A stretch of 22,854 nucleotides of DNA from a virus, in IMG/VR virus record IMGVR_UViG_3300047284_000277, positions 1 to 22,854 of that record, one strand, 5' to 3'. The notes below the pieces were generated by a model. That model did no database searches, was not told where the DNA came from, and worked only from the letters and a program-made list of their open reading frames with translations. The stretch's first letter is position 1. Every line of letters begins with the position of its first letter. The position numbers were made by a program, and so were the translations under genes. This document shows positions 1-8,177 of the stretch, piece by piece.

Positions 1-2665
1 GCGTAGATCGCCATGACCCTGTGTAACTACCAAACGATGATGGATTGGTTCCAGTTGGAACTATCCGCAATGCTCTGGTTTGAGACGAAGCCCCGGTGGT
101 TCCGACAGTGACTGTCCCGGTAAGCGTACCGCCGCTTAACGGCAAGGCGTAGGAACTGTAGTTGCTGCTATCAAGTACGGTGTTGCCCTTGAACGACAAC
201 GCGGTGTTGTTCCTGCGAGCATCGAGAACCGTAGTCCAAGTGATTGGTGTGCCTACTGCGCCGCCTGCCGCTGATCGAACGATGAGACCGTCGTATGCCT
301 CCCAGAGCGAGACGATGTCATTGAAGGCGTAATTATGGACGCCAGACGTTCCCGTGTACGTTATCCCGTAGCCAGCCGCGCCGTAGTTACCGCCAGACCA
401 GCCGATCGCTAGTGAGCGAGGGTTGCCGCTGTTGTGCGGCCCAGTAGCGCCGAACTTTACCTCTCCGCTGAATGTTGCCGATGTGCCAGATAGAGACCCA
501 CTCAGCGTCCCACCGCTTAACGGCAGATAGCTGCTCAACGCAGAGCTAGTGATGTACCCGCTCGGATTCGTCGCGTTGTACGGCGTATACCCGAGAGCAG
601 TCGTAACCATCCCTGACGTAATGCCAGAGATGTACCCAGACGGATTGCTGCTGTTGTACGGGGTGTAACCAAGCGCAGTCGTTACCTGTGAGCCAGTGAT
701 GCCGGTCAGGTATCCACTGTCGTTTGTAAACGTGCTGACATTGGTCGGCTGCGTATACGAGAAGATTCCAGTTCCGACATCGTACGACAGAGAGCCTGAA
801 GCGGTAACAGAAGCCCTTGCGCGAGCGGCTGTGAAGTACAGATTAGTGCTGCCTTCAGGAACAGCATCTGTGCTGCCCGGAGACGATGTGATCTCTACAT
901 AGGCAGAGCCAGACCAGCGATAGGTCTTGACCGTGTCGATGGCAATATAGATCTTTCCAGTCTCGCCAGTACCGGGGAATGCCGCGAGGTTCGCGTACTC
1001 CAGCACGTCATCCACGTAGGACGGAAGCTGGTTTGACGGAACTTTCCCTGAGCCATCAAGCGATGCATATCCGCCAGCAACAGCCTTGTTGGCGACATTC
1101 TCCGGGGTGAACCCAAGTGCAGTCGTGACATCGCTAGAGGCAATGCTCTCGCCAGCCGTGACGCGACCCTTGAGGTCAACAGTGACCTTTGAGTACGTGC
1201 CGGCAGTGACGCCGCTGTTGGCAAGCGTCAGGGCGACAGGCGAGCCAGTCGTGCCAGTTCCCGTGACATCGCCTGTGAAGTCCAGAGAGCCGGACGGGAT
1301 GGCAGCCCAAGACGGATTCGTGCCGTCAGTGCTGAGGTACTTACCAGTGTTGCTGGTCTGCGAAGGTAGAAAGCTGTTTTTAACAGCCTGAGTCGGGCTG
1401 CGTACTTCAGAGACATGCAGGTACTGGGCGTGATCGTCATCGCCCAAGCCGGAAAGGTTTCCGTGATCCTGAACGAGGGCAGCAGCAACGCCAGCAGACT
1501 GCAGGCTACGGAGGTCATACACAGCGACCGTGCTGGCTTTAACGCTGTTCGTGAAGCCAGTCTTGTGGGTGTAGATGACCTTGTAAAGGGGGCGGAACTC
1601 AACGGAAGGAAATCCGCTGAGGCTCAATCCCTCGAACGTCATGGCTTCGGCTTGCGATAGCTGGTTCGTTGGGGCTTGACTGATGATCGAGAGAACAGGG
1701 TAGTTCAGGTTGTTCGTGGCAAGAATCCACGAAACAAAGTACTCGTTATTGTTGACGTTGGCAGTAGACCAAACGCCACCGCTGTACAGGTTGTACTGCG
1801 GAATTCCGGCAACAGACTTAAACGGGAAGTCGGTAGGCGCGTCAATTACCCAAGCGCTGCCGCTAAGGTACATAACAGGAATGCGAGCAGGGCCAGACAA
1901 ATCCTGCTGCCACGTATTTGCGACAGGAGAATTAGTCGAGACGATATCGACTTGCATGTCCTCATCAAAGAACGTGCCGCCAGCGATATCAATCTGCGCA
2001 TCCGCATCCGTAGCGCCAGTACCAGTCGTCGTGTAGTTGCTGGCCCCAAAGCCATTTGCGATCGCAGCGCCGCGAGTACGGTGAAGGTACTCGTGAGTCT
2101 GCCAATCAAGCGTGATGCCATGGCGCTCGTCGCCAAAGTAGACAGCCGTCGACGTAGTCGCATTCCAATAGACGTATGCCGTAGGAGCATGTTCTTCCCA
2201 AGAGAAAAAAGACATCTGGGCCGAGAGGACGCCAGACGAACTGAAGTAGATGTAGTGCAGTCCAGTCGTGTTCGGGATCACGACAGTCTGGGCGGACGTA
2301 TAGGTGTACTTTACGCCCTTGCACCAGACTACGAACTCAGACGAAACAGGGGCAATCGTAAATGTACGAGAACTACTGTCGAACGAGATCGTGGACTGCG
2401 TCTTATCGGCATGGCCAATAGGCTCGCCGGTAGGATCTACTGACGGTTCCCACGCCGTACCGCTCCAGACGAGCTTCTCCCCTGCAGCCGGGGCGTCAGT
2501 CGAGACGGCACGGCCTTGGATCTTAGCTACGTTGGGAGCAGACGAAGTTCCGGAAAGGTCTCCGCCAACCTCAACCTTGTCTGCATTGAGGTTAGTGAAG
2601 TTGGCGTCCAGCTCATTATTAGTGAGTGGACTGCCCTTTCCTGCGCGGGTAGTAAGCGTCGACAT
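1..2665 (-). CDS. Long tail fibre protein, 3' end outside window (at least 888 aa)
   Basis: An uninterrupted minus-strand frame starts at 2665 and reaches the left edge without a stop, so the C-terminus is missing. The start is set by GGAG six bases upstream. The N-terminus reads MSTLTTRAGKGSPLTNNELD, a typical opening of phage fibre proteins (…ANFTNLN follows). Later segments are classic fibre modules: LGDDDHAQYLH near 1430-1460, GDVTGTGTTGSPVALTLANS near 1200-1270, three VTTALG(Y/F)TP repeats (about 1100-1130, 640-690 and 555-610), and two LPLSGGTL repeats (about 500-530 and 125-150). No transmembrane or enzymatic motif is seen. The expected role is host-receptor binding as a trimeric fibre attached to the tail through its N-terminal end. 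It lies last in the visible part of the late block, 12 bp behind the 147-aa gene. Confidence is high that it is a fibre; receptor and final length cannot be told. Confidence 0.9.
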   Translation of the reverse strand, partial: MSTLTTRAGKGSPLTNNELDANFTNLNADKVEVGGDLSGTSSAPNVAKIQGRAVSTDAPAAGEKLVWSGTAWEPSVDPTGEPIGHADKTQSTISFDSSSRTFTIAPVSSEFVVWCKGVKYTYTSAQTVVIPNTTGLHYIYFSSSGVLSAQMSFFSWEEHAPTAYVYWNATTSTAVYFGDERHGITLDWQTHEYLHRTRGAAIANGFGASNYTTTGTGATDADAQIDIAGGTFFDEDMQVDIVSTNSPVANTWQQDLSGPARIPVMYLSGSAWVIDAPTDFPFKSVAGIPQYNLYSGGVWSTANVNNNEYFVSWILATNNLNYPVLSIISQAPTNQLSQAEAMTFEGLSLSGFPSVEFRPLYKVIYTHKTGFTNSVKASTVAVYDLRSLQSAGVAAALVQDHGNLSGLGDDDHAQYLHVSEVRSPTQAVKNSFLPSQTSNTGKYLSTDGTNPSWAAIPSGSLDFTGDVTGTGTTGSPVALTLANSGVTAGTYSKVTVDLKGRVTAGESIASSDVTTALGFTPENVANKAVAGGYASLDGSGKVPSNQLPSYVDDVLEYANLAAFPGTGETGKIYIAIDTVKTYRWSGSAYVEITSSPGSTDAVPEGSTNLYFTAARARASVTASGSLSYDVGTGIFSYTQPTNVSTFTNDSGYLTGITGSQVTTALGYTPYNSSNPSGYISGITSGMVTTALGYTPYNATNPSGYITSSALSSYLPLSGGTLSGSLSGTSATFSGEVKFGATGPHNSGNPRSLAIGWSGGNYGAAGYGITYTGTSGVHNYAFNDIVSLWEAYDGLIVRSAAGGAVGTPITWTTVLDARRNNTALSFKGNTVLDSSNYSSYALPLSGGTLTGTVTVGTTGASSQTRALRIVPTGTNPSSFGSYTGSWRST

Positions 2666-2677
2666 GCTTTGCTCCTA

Positions 2678-3121
2678 TTAGGAGATCGTTACAGTCCAAG
2701 TCACGGTCATGCTATCGGCGGCCCCTTTGTTGACCACCGCGAACACCGTGCGACAAAGCATTGTCCCAGCAGCTCCTGCGTTGAAAATACCAGCTTCAGT
2801 GATAGGGCCAGTGCCAGTACCAGCGCCAAACGTAGCCACGTAAGTAGCCACTGCGCCAGTTGCCGAGCTGATGGCCAGCGCGACACGACCAAGCTCGTTG
2901 CCGAGAGTCGTGTTGCCGACAACCGGGCTTGTTGCGCCTTCGCCAATGGCCATGTGGCTCATAACAGCCGAAGCCGTGCCGACCATGCGAGAAGCAATGA
3001 ACTCCTTGCCAACGGTGACAACGAGGTTATTGAACTCGCGGTCATCCTTCAGGTTGCCGTTCTCGTCGAACAACTGCACCCGAAGCTGGCCGGTAGCCTT
3101 GATGTCTTCTCCAAGTTTCAT
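2678..3121 (-). CDS. Conserved phage virion-associated protein, 147 aa
   Basis: The protein begins MKLGEDIKATGQLRVQLFDE and contains NLVVTVGKEFIASRM, MSHMAIGEG, LGNELGRVAL, TYVATFGAGTGTGPITEAG and a beta-rich end TVTWTVTIS. I recognise this as a widespread small protein found beside tail-fibre genes in many phages, with this SHMAIG…ELGR…FGAG…EAGIF pattern. Its function is not established; a structural or fibre-accessory role is inferred from position. It has no signal peptide or membrane segment. The ribosome site is weak (GGGG about nine bases before the ATG). It sits between the repeat protein and the fibre gene with gaps of 16 and 12 bp, so it is probably co-translated with them. Confidence 0.85.
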   Translation of the reverse strand: MKLGEDIKATGQLRVQLFDENGNLKDDREFNNLVVTVGKEFIASRMVGTASAVMSHMAIGEGATSPVVGNTTLGNELGRVALAISSATGAVATYVATFGAGTGTGPITEAGIFNAGAAGTMLCRTVFAVVNKGAADSMTVTWTVTIS

Positions 3122-3137
3122 TTAAGAACCCCTGTTT

Positions 3138-4106
3138 CTAGAAAGTGCGTGAAACGCCTACATAGTCTTCGGCAAAGTAGGTTATGTCCGCATAGTCGGT
3201 CATAAACAACGCGCCGGAGTCTGATGTTCCTGCGGAGTCGCTGTTCCCTTTTAGGAACGAGATCTCCTGATAATCAATTACGTACTCTGTCTCATCAAAG
3301 CTTCTTGAGAAGCTGACCACAATCTGCTGGCTGTCGCTAACCGAGAAGTCGTCAGCAAGGGATTTACCAATCGCCTGCTGCAGCTCGTCCTCGATGCTAA
3401 AGCGGTCATCAGTCAGGGCCGTGTCAGATAACAGTTTCGATAAGTCGAACAGCTTGTTATCAACTGTTGATACATCGTCAGATTTATTGGAAAGGAACCC
3501 AATAAACGACAGGTCAGAAACGTCATAAGAATCGGCCAGCGGCTTCGACAAGTTTAACAGTTGTTGGTCAACAGCCGTCGCTGTGTCGAACTTGGCCACG
3601 CTCATCGAACGGACTAGAGAATCCGTGATGGCCTGAATGTCGCTAAGCCCCTTGCCTACCGAGAAGGTCGGAGCCTGATCCGCTACCGACTGAATGTCGC
3701 TAGATGCCTTCCGGAATAGCGAGCGATATGAGTCCTCAGCAGAGGCAGTCTCTGAAGGGCGCTTTTGGACAGAAAGGCGGCTGGCATCTGCGGTCGATAC
3801 CGAGTCTGCAGCAACCTTCTCGAAAGTGATGAGTAGCTGGTCTGCGGTGACTTGGAAGTCGTTGACCCAGCGGTCAGGCGGAGTCGGGTCTGCGTAGACA
3901 TTAGCTGCCTGCAGATTGACGTACCGGAGCTGGCCTACGAGATTGACGTACTCAAGGCTGCCCTGCATGTTGACATACTCGATATCCCCGGAAAGGGCTA
4001 CCCAGTCTGTCTGAGCCTCAGCGTATCGATATCGTACGTCTGCTGCGACATCCGATACCTCTATCGTAGCGCCCGGATTCGCAACCTCGAAGATTGCGCG
4101 AATCAT
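3138..4106 (-). CDS. Tandem-repeat structural protein, 322 aa
   Basis: The start ATG shares one base with the stop of the upstream gene (TAATG), indicating coupled translation. The N-terminal third holds three short repeats of the form (E/R)YVN(M/L)x(G/A) around residues 43-70 and a predicted beta strand DQLLITFEKVAAD near 108-120. From about residue 120 to 305 the protein is built of 9-11 degenerate units of about 17-20 residues with the theme SxxD-hydrophobic-SxxKxxxD, for example SVGKGLSDIQAITDS and LSKPLADSYDVSDL. The protein is acidic, serine/aspartate rich, and has one cysteine-free, membrane-free chain. Similar DS/VSD repeat proteins occur in tail and fibre regions of marine-type phages. 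I infer an elongated virion or fibre-linker protein. Function is unknown, and homology to a named family is not claimed. Confidence 0.8.
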   Translation of the reverse strand: MIRAIFEVANPGATIEVSDVAADVRYRYAEAQTDWVALSGDIEYVNMQGSLEYVNLVGQLRYVNLQAANVYADPTPPDRWVNDFQVTADQLLITFEKVAADSVSTADASRLSVQKRPSETASAEDSYRSLFRKASSDIQSVADQAPTFSVGKGLSDIQAITDSLVRSMSVAKFDTATAVDQQLLNLSKPLADSYDVSDLSFIGFLSNKSDDVSTVDNKLFDLSKLLSDTALTDDRFSIEDELQQAIGKSLADDFSVSDSQQIVVSFSRSFDETEYVIDYQEISFLKGNSDSAGTSDSGALFMTDYADITYFAEDYVGVSRTF

Positions 4107-4477
4107 TAGAAGTCAGCTCTGACCTTCAGCTTGAGCAGGTCGTAAACGGTCTGAATGGTTCCGTTTAAGTAGGTAACCTCGACCTCGGCCTCGTAAGTGC
4201 CTGCGGTATCCAAGGCAGCAGACGACCACTGGAATGCAACACGGCCATTAGCGGCATCTGTCACAGATCCTACGATCGTGGCCTTGATCACGGTAGAGCC
4301 TACAGCTCGCACCTTCAGGCGCACGGTTGAGTTGGTTAGATCGATGGGTGCCCACGTAGCCGGGTTGGTCGAGTCCAGAGTCTGACCGACAGCAGGCTCA
4401 TTGCTGTCCTTCAGATTCATGTACAGGATCGGGAGGGTGTCGCCCTCAACAAGCGGGATAGTTGTGCTGTAAGCCAT
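4106..4477 (-). CDS. BppU N-terminal-like baseplate/fibre-attachment domain protein, 123 aa
   Basis: The small all-beta protein reads GDTLPILYMNLKD near residues 12-24, then IDLTNSTVRLKVRAVGSTVI around 50-69, and ends GTYEAEVEVTYLNGTIQTVY followed by a last strand. The order 'GD…P…L.D…DLT…V.L.VR…G…GTY..EV..T..GG' is characteristic of the BppU_N immunoglobulin-like domain found in upper baseplate proteins and many small tail-region proteins. It consists of this domain alone. Both ends are coupled: its ATG overlaps the upstream stop and its stop overlaps the next ATG, each as TAATG. The role as a fibre or adaptor attachment piece is inferred from family and location. Confidence 0.75.
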   Translation of the reverse strand: MAYSTTIPLVEGDTLPILYMNLKDSNEPAVGQTLDSTNPATWAPIDLTNSTVRLKVRAVGSTVIKATIVGSVTDAANGRVAFQWSSAALDTAGTYEAEVEVTYLNGTIQTVYDLLKLKVRADF

Positions 4478-5127
4478 TAGAGTCTCCGCATCTGCACAGA
4501 AAGATCAGACCGAACGTGTCCGCGACCAGCTCTGCTGCGAGCCGTGTTCACTCCGCGACCGAACATGTCCATCAGTGCGACGGCAAGCTGTGGGTTGGTG
4601 TACGTCTTACCGGGGGACATCATGAGACGGGCCTTGGCTCCGGCTGCGATGACCTCGGCATAGTCCTCGAACAGAACGTCCTCGAACGAGCTGGCGGTAC
4701 GGGTAGGCTTGTAAGCCACGCGCATCGTCAAACCGTTGGCGACGTTGACATCAGGAATCGGGTACAGCGAGAAAGTGCGCTCGTCCTTCTGAAGAATGTA
4801 CCTCGGCTGTGAGCCGGTGGTGTTCGCATCAGAGAAGGAGCGATTGTACAGCTCAGCGTCCTCGACCTCGTCCGGTGCAAGCGGGATCAGCTCCTCAGAC
4901 TTGTACCAAGCCTTCATGACCTTGACGACAAGGCTGCCGGTGGGCGGCTCGAAGTCGTAATCCACGACGCCAGCCACAACGGTGAGCGGGTCATGGTCTC
5001 GCTGAATGACGAGGCTCTTCTCGCAGAACTCAATCAGCGACGATCGCAAGGCGACATCAACCGAGATCTCCGGGCATCCGGGGACTTCCGGCAGGACGTA
5101 CGGGTAGAAGTTGCTTAGTGTAGCCAT
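4477..5127 (-). CDS. Head-tail adaptor / tail tubular-type protein, 216 aa
   Basis: The protein starts MATLSNFYPYVLPEVPGCPE, followed by a helical segment (VALRSSLIEFCEKSLVIQRD, residues about 25-44), a beta-rich central part and a helical C-terminus with AEVIAAGAKARLMMSPGKTY. This arrangement is common in the second of two paired adaptor-like proteins of podoviruses, where a PEVPGCP opening and a RYILQKDERTFSLYP-like segment recur. It probably docks below the portal at the head-tail junction. It follows the first adaptor gene by three bases and is coupled to the BppU-like gene. Family assignment rests on pattern memory and context, so the exact ring position is uncertain. Confidence 0.72.
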   Translation of the reverse strand: MATLSNFYPYVLPEVPGCPEISVDVALRSSLIEFCEKSLVIQRDHDPLTVVAGVVDYDFEPPTGSLVVKVMKAWYKSEELIPLAPDEVEDAELYNRSFSDANTTGSQPRYILQKDERTFSLYPIPDVNVANGLTMRVAYKPTRTASSFEDVLFEDYAEVIAAGAKARLMMSPGKTYTNPQLAVALMDMFGRGVNTARSRAGRGHVRSDLSVQMRRL

Positions 5128-5130
5128 GGC

Positions 5131-5832
5131 TTACCCTGCTGCCTCCGGAGTGGCTGCGCGAGGCACTGCGCCACCCACATTGTTGACGTTAGGGGAGTAC
5201 GTGAATCGCTTCTTGTTGCCAATGCCAACCACGTTTGCGAACGCCTGATAGTGCATGACGGCTCGCTGGGCGTTGCCAGCAAACTCTGCGTCCTTGCTCA
5301 AGCAGCGGTACACGATGTAGTCGATCAAGGCGCTTGCGAAGATGTCTTCCTTGGCAAGGACAGAAGTCGAGTTAAGGTCTCCAGAGACAACATCGACTGG
5401 AGCCTTAGAGTATACGACTGTAAGCTTGTTCCCTGCGACGGCAGGCGGGTAAACGTAGAAAGTTTTCGGCTCCCGCTCGTCATACATGAAGTGCTTGACG
5501 GTGTTAGCAGAAGGCTCTGCATGCCAGTCAGGAAGCTGAGCATCGAGCAGCTCTCGCTCAACAAGACGGACAGAGCGGCCAATGACACCGGCAGCAGACA
5601 CGTTGCGGATCGCATCTACGAAACGGGTTCCGTCTGACGGAACAGACTGCTTGGTTCCGACAACGAGAGTCAGGTCGGCAGTCTCGGAGAACAAGTCCGG
5701 TCTGGCCGCAGCCAGATCGCGGCGTCCGTCATTCAGGTAGTTGATAAGCTCGTTGTCAGTCCAACGAACCTTGCCAACGTCCTGAATAAGATCGCGTACA
5801 CGATCAAACAGGTTATTCGGCGTTAGTGCCAT
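5131..5832 (-). CDS. Phage adaptor protein (DUF6682-like), 233 aa
   Basis: The N-terminal helix bundle reads LFDRVRDLIQDVGKVRWTDN then ELINYLNDGRRDLAAARPDLF, the signature I associate with phage adaptor proteins of the DUF6682 type, which bind beneath the portal and connect it to the tail. The middle is beta-rich, with an FYVYPP segment, and a second helical part includes FASALIDYIVYRCLSKDAEF, a conserved feature of this family. The C-terminus is a flexible Gly/Ala/Pro tail. The start at 5832 has GGAG six bases upstream and lies 20 bp inside the end of the 66-aa gene. It follows capsid in the late block, as expected for connector genes. Confidence 0.82.
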   Translation of the reverse strand: MALTPNNLFDRVRDLIQDVGKVRWTDNELINYLNDGRRDLAAARPDLFSETADLTLVVGTKQSVPSDGTRFVDAIRNVSAAGVIGRSVRLVERELLDAQLPDWHAEPSANTVKHFMYDEREPKTFYVYPPAVAGNKLTVVYSKAPVDVVSGDLNSTSVLAKEDIFASALIDYIVYRCLSKDAEFAGNAQRAVMHYQAFANVVGIGNKKRFTYSPNVNNVGGAVPRAATPEAAG

Positions 5833-6013
5833 TAGTTTCTCCAGCCTTCTTTGGCTTTCTCTTTCTTACCGGAACAGCGATTGTTTCTTCAGCGACACTT
5901 TCATGCGCTTGAGGAACAGGCGGCGTCTCTTCAAACACCTCGAACTCAGGGTCATTAGCAAGAACCTTAGCGTACGAGTAAACGAATCCAGTCCGCTTGT
6001 TTCTCAAAAGCAT
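5813..6013 (-). CDS. Small basic protein between capsid and adaptor genes, 66 aa
   Basis: The sequence begins MLLRNKRTGFVYSYAKVLAN, then an acidic stretch (PEFEVFEE) and ends in a lysine/arginine-rich tail with KRKPKKAG. Small proteins with an 'LRN..TG.V..Y...LA....ME.V' opening commonly follow capsid genes in phages. A strong Shine-Dalgarno (GAGGAGG, about eight bases before the ATG at 6013) supports the start. It lies just downstream of the hairpin behind the capsid gene, so its expression depends on read-through or on ribosome access after the hairpin. It overlaps the adaptor gene by 20 bp. Function is unknown; a minor head or head-completion component is a guess from position. Confidence 0.72.
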   Translation of the reverse strand: MLLRNKRTGFVYSYAKVLANDPEFEVFEETPPVPQAHESVAEETIAVPVRKRKPKKAGETNGTNAE

Positions 6014-6030
6014 TGCCTCATCCTCCTCAA

Positions 6031-6060
6031 AGAGAGAGGGGAGCCGAAGCTCCCCCCTCT
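6031..6060 (-). terminator. Hairpin (leaky terminator or processing site) behind the capsid gene
   Basis: Read on the minus strand this is GGGGAGC-TTCG-GCTCCCC, seven perfect pairs closed by a stable UUCG tetraloop, followed by CTCTCTCTTT rather than a clean U-tract. It sits 15 bases after the major capsid stop and before the 66-aa gene. Such partial terminators after capsid genes favour capsid over downstream genes. The same stem-loop with flanking bases occurs on the plus strand at 21730-21756. Confidence 0.7.
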
Positions 6061-6074
6061 GTTACTACTAGGGA

Positions 6075-7049
6075 TTAGCCCTTGTAGAAGAAGCCCTCAA
6101 CGAGAGCCTCCGGCTTCACGACCTTGTAGCCGTACACGTTCAAGCCACGGATGATGTTGCCGAACGTAGAGGTGCTACGCAGGGTCTCCATCTTCGTGAT
6201 CTGAGACGCGAACGTGATCGCATCGCGGGTGCCAGCGAAGCAGCTAAACGCCTTCACGCTGGTATCCGTGCCTTCGCCCGTGATGCCAGTCTGCGACGGG
6301 AGCAGGTTGCTGACATACAGGGTGAAGCGATCGATCATGCCGAGGCGGCCATTGCGCAGCGGCGAGAGCGAGTCGTTCGTGATCGAGGCATCCTTGAGGT
6401 CGGAGGTCTTGATCTTCGACGCCATCCACGCCGGGATGACGACCCAACGGCCGTCTTCCGGAGCGTTCTGCTCGTCCAAGCACTGACCCATCGAGATCAA
6501 GTAGTCGATCACGTTGGTCGAGGTGACCTTACGGGCAGCCTTCGATCCACCGGTCGACACACCGAGGTTGAGGTCGCCAGAGATCGCACCGGCAGCCGCA
6601 CCCTCGTTGGCCGAAGCCGACGCGCCCACGAGCGCACCCAGCACGTCCGTGTCCACAGCGATCTTCATCTGCTGCGAGGCATCGTTCGTGAAGATGTCCA
6701 TGAGCTTGAGGTCAGACTGGATGTCGTCCACATCGTCGACCACGACCGAGAAGTACTTGCCCTTGTCGATCAACAGCTCAACAACGTCGTTCGTCGGGGT
6801 TTGCGGCGTGAGAACCTGACCCTTCGAGTAGTTGTTGATCGTGACCGTCGGAACCGTGCGGATCTCGACCTTGTCGCCTTGGTCGCGGATCTCACCTTCC
6901 CAGTCGTTGTTCGTGATGTCAGACAACACCGTCGTCTGATAGAACTTGACCTGAAGCTTCCCTGACCAAATCTCAGGAATGAACTTGCCGGTGTAGGCAT
7001 CGACGCCAGAGCCAGCGCCGTAGTAGTTACCACTTACTGCGAGAGACAT
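6075..7049 (-). CDS. Major capsid protein, 324 aa
   Basis: The 324-aa protein starts MSLAVSGNYYGAGSGVDAYT and has the layout of an HK97-fold coat protein of the podovirus/P22-like kind. An early segment reads FIPEIWSGKLQVKFYQTTVL, then DKVEIRTVPTVTI, an alpha-helical spine beginning near residue 110 (DVDDIQSDLKLMDIFTND), a Gly/Ala-rich mobile loop around 145-170, and WVVIPAWMASKIK. The end, IIRGLNVYGYKVVKPEALVE, is a strongly recurring C-terminal pattern in such coat proteins. It directly follows the acidic scaffold gene and is followed by a hairpin, the usual context of a highly expressed capsid gene. The ribosome site is AAAGGAAAC upstream of the ATG at 7049. Confidence 0.92.
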   Translation of the reverse strand: MSLAVSGNYYGAGSGVDAYTGKFIPEIWSGKLQVKFYQTTVLSDITNNDWEGEIRDQGDKVEIRTVPTVTINNYSKGQVLTPQTPTNDVVELLIDKGKYFSVVVDDVDDIQSDLKLMDIFTNDASQQMKIAVDTDVLGALVGASASANEGAAAGAISGDLNLGVSTGGSKAARKVTSTNVIDYLISMGQCLDEQNAPEDGRWVVIPAWMASKIKTSDLKDASITNDSLSPLRNGRLGMIDRFTLYVSNLLPSQTGITGEGTDTSVKAFSCFAGTRDAITFASQITKMETLRSTSTFGNIIRGLNVYGYKVVKPEALVEGFFYKG

Positions 7050-7087
7050 ATTAAGTTTCCTTTAAGTTGACTTTGCCGGGTAGGGGG

Positions 7088-8053
7088 TTATCGCAACCGA
7101 CCTTCTACCTGAGCGGCAAAGATATCTTTCTCAATCCTCTGCGCCTCTTCCGGTGAATACACATTGCGACGCAGGTCGGCGTAGAAACGCGCAACTTCTG
7201 CATTGCTATATATCTTCTTACCTTGCGGGGGAGGAGTCTTGCCGGTTGTTTTCGGCACTACCTGATCCGCAAGATTCGGCTTCGGTGCAAGAGGTTCCTT
7301 TTTCTGAACGCCCTCGTTATAAGCGTTGAAGAAGTTGGCGACTCGCCACGCATCTAACTTTGCATAAGCGTCGTCGAACAATGACTGGCGCTGCTGGCCG
7401 GTGTAGGGATCAAGTTCCCCAAGCCAATCCAGAAACTCCTTGTCCGTGTTCAGCGACTCCCAAGTGGGAGATAACCCAACAAGCTCATCAAAGAACCGCT
7501 TGCGTTCAAGCTGGCTGTTCGTGTTGCGCAACTCATTGACCGTCGAACGCAGCTCCTCGACATCGGAAGGAACAACCTCCTTGGCTGCTCGCTTCACAAA
7601 GTCGACAAACTTCTCGCCATACTCAGCGACTTCTTCAGGCTTGACCAAGGTCTCGGCCTTTTGAGTCTGAACTGGCTTCTGCTCTGCGGCTTTCTTGAGG
7701 TCTGCTATCTCAGCCTTGAGAGAGCGAATCTCTGCCGCATATCGCGGAACTTCAGCGGAGTACTTGTTAGCAAGTACCTTGTACTTCTGTTCCCAGCTTT
7801 TATCGTTCGGGTCAGCATCAGGGAATTTAGGTTTCGGCTGATCATCAGCGTTTTCCGGCTTAGCCTCGGCGGGAGCCGCTGCTTCCGGAGCGCTTTGCTC
7901 AACTACCTGTTCCTCTGAAGGAGCGACAACCGTTTCCGGCTTCGCGGGTTCATTGCCTTCTGGAGCCGATTGCTCGGTATTCCTGTAGAGCTTGTTATAC
8001 ATCTCATCTGCAAGTTGTGACTGCTTCTCAACTACCTTATTAACGCGGGGCAT
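7088..8053 (-). CDS. Capsid scaffolding protein, 321 aa
   Basis: The protein is highly charged, with an Ala/Pro/Glu-rich low-complexity N-terminal third (residues about 25-90), a predicted coiled coil around 95-190 (AAEIRSLKAEIADLKKAAEQ and SDVEELRSTVNELRNTNSQL), and a helical C-terminal end with YSPEEAQRIEKDIFAA. There is no membrane segment or catalytic motif. Such composition immediately upstream of the coat gene, with a gap of only 38 bp, is typical of phage scaffolds that direct procapsid assembly and leave before packaging. The basic C-terminal helix may bind coat subunits, as in P22, but that is inference. The start at 8053 has GGAG about eight bases upstream. Confidence 0.85.
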   Translation of the reverse strand: MPRVNKVVEKQSQLADEMYNKLYRNTEQSAPEGNEPAKPETVVAPSEEQVVEQSAPEAAAPAEAKPENADDQPKPKFPDADPNDKSWEQKYKVLANKYSAEVPRYAAEIRSLKAEIADLKKAAEQKPVQTQKAETLVKPEEVAEYGEKFVDFVKRAAKEVVPSDVEELRSTVNELRNTNSQLERKRFFDELVGLSPTWESLNTDKEFLDWLGELDPYTGQQRQSLFDDAYAKLDAWRVANFFNAYNEGVQKKEPLAPKPNLADQVVPKTTGKTPPPQGKKIYSNAEVARFYADLRRNVYSPEEAQRIEKDIFAAQVEGRLR

Positions 8054-8138
8054 TTAACACTCCATGAGCCGACCTTCGCGCAAGAGAGCCTATCGGTGTT
8101 CTCTGCCTACGATCCGGTATTCAGGCTGTTACTTAACT

Positions 8139-8177
8139 CCGGATTCCTCCGGTCTCGAATACTAGGATTTCCTAGTA
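8139..8177 (-). other. Two consecutive hairpins between the 66-aa gene and scaffold gene
   Basis: TACTAGGA-TT-TCCTAGTA (8160-8177) is a perfect 8-bp inverted repeat that contains the last codons and the stop of the 66-aa gene. CCGGA-TTCC-TCCGG (8139-8152) follows it downstream in the minus direction. Neither has a U-tract, so I read them as possible RNA-processing or transcript-stabilising structures ahead of the scaffold/capsid genes rather than clear terminators. The rest of the 108-bp gap down to 8054 shows no gene. Confidence 0.45.

Noticed and set aside
1676-2443. A 255-codon plus-strand frame near the left end
   Set aside because: It is antisense to the tail fibre, whose frame is intact and shows clear fibre motifs; the plus frame is an Arg/Val-rich shadow.
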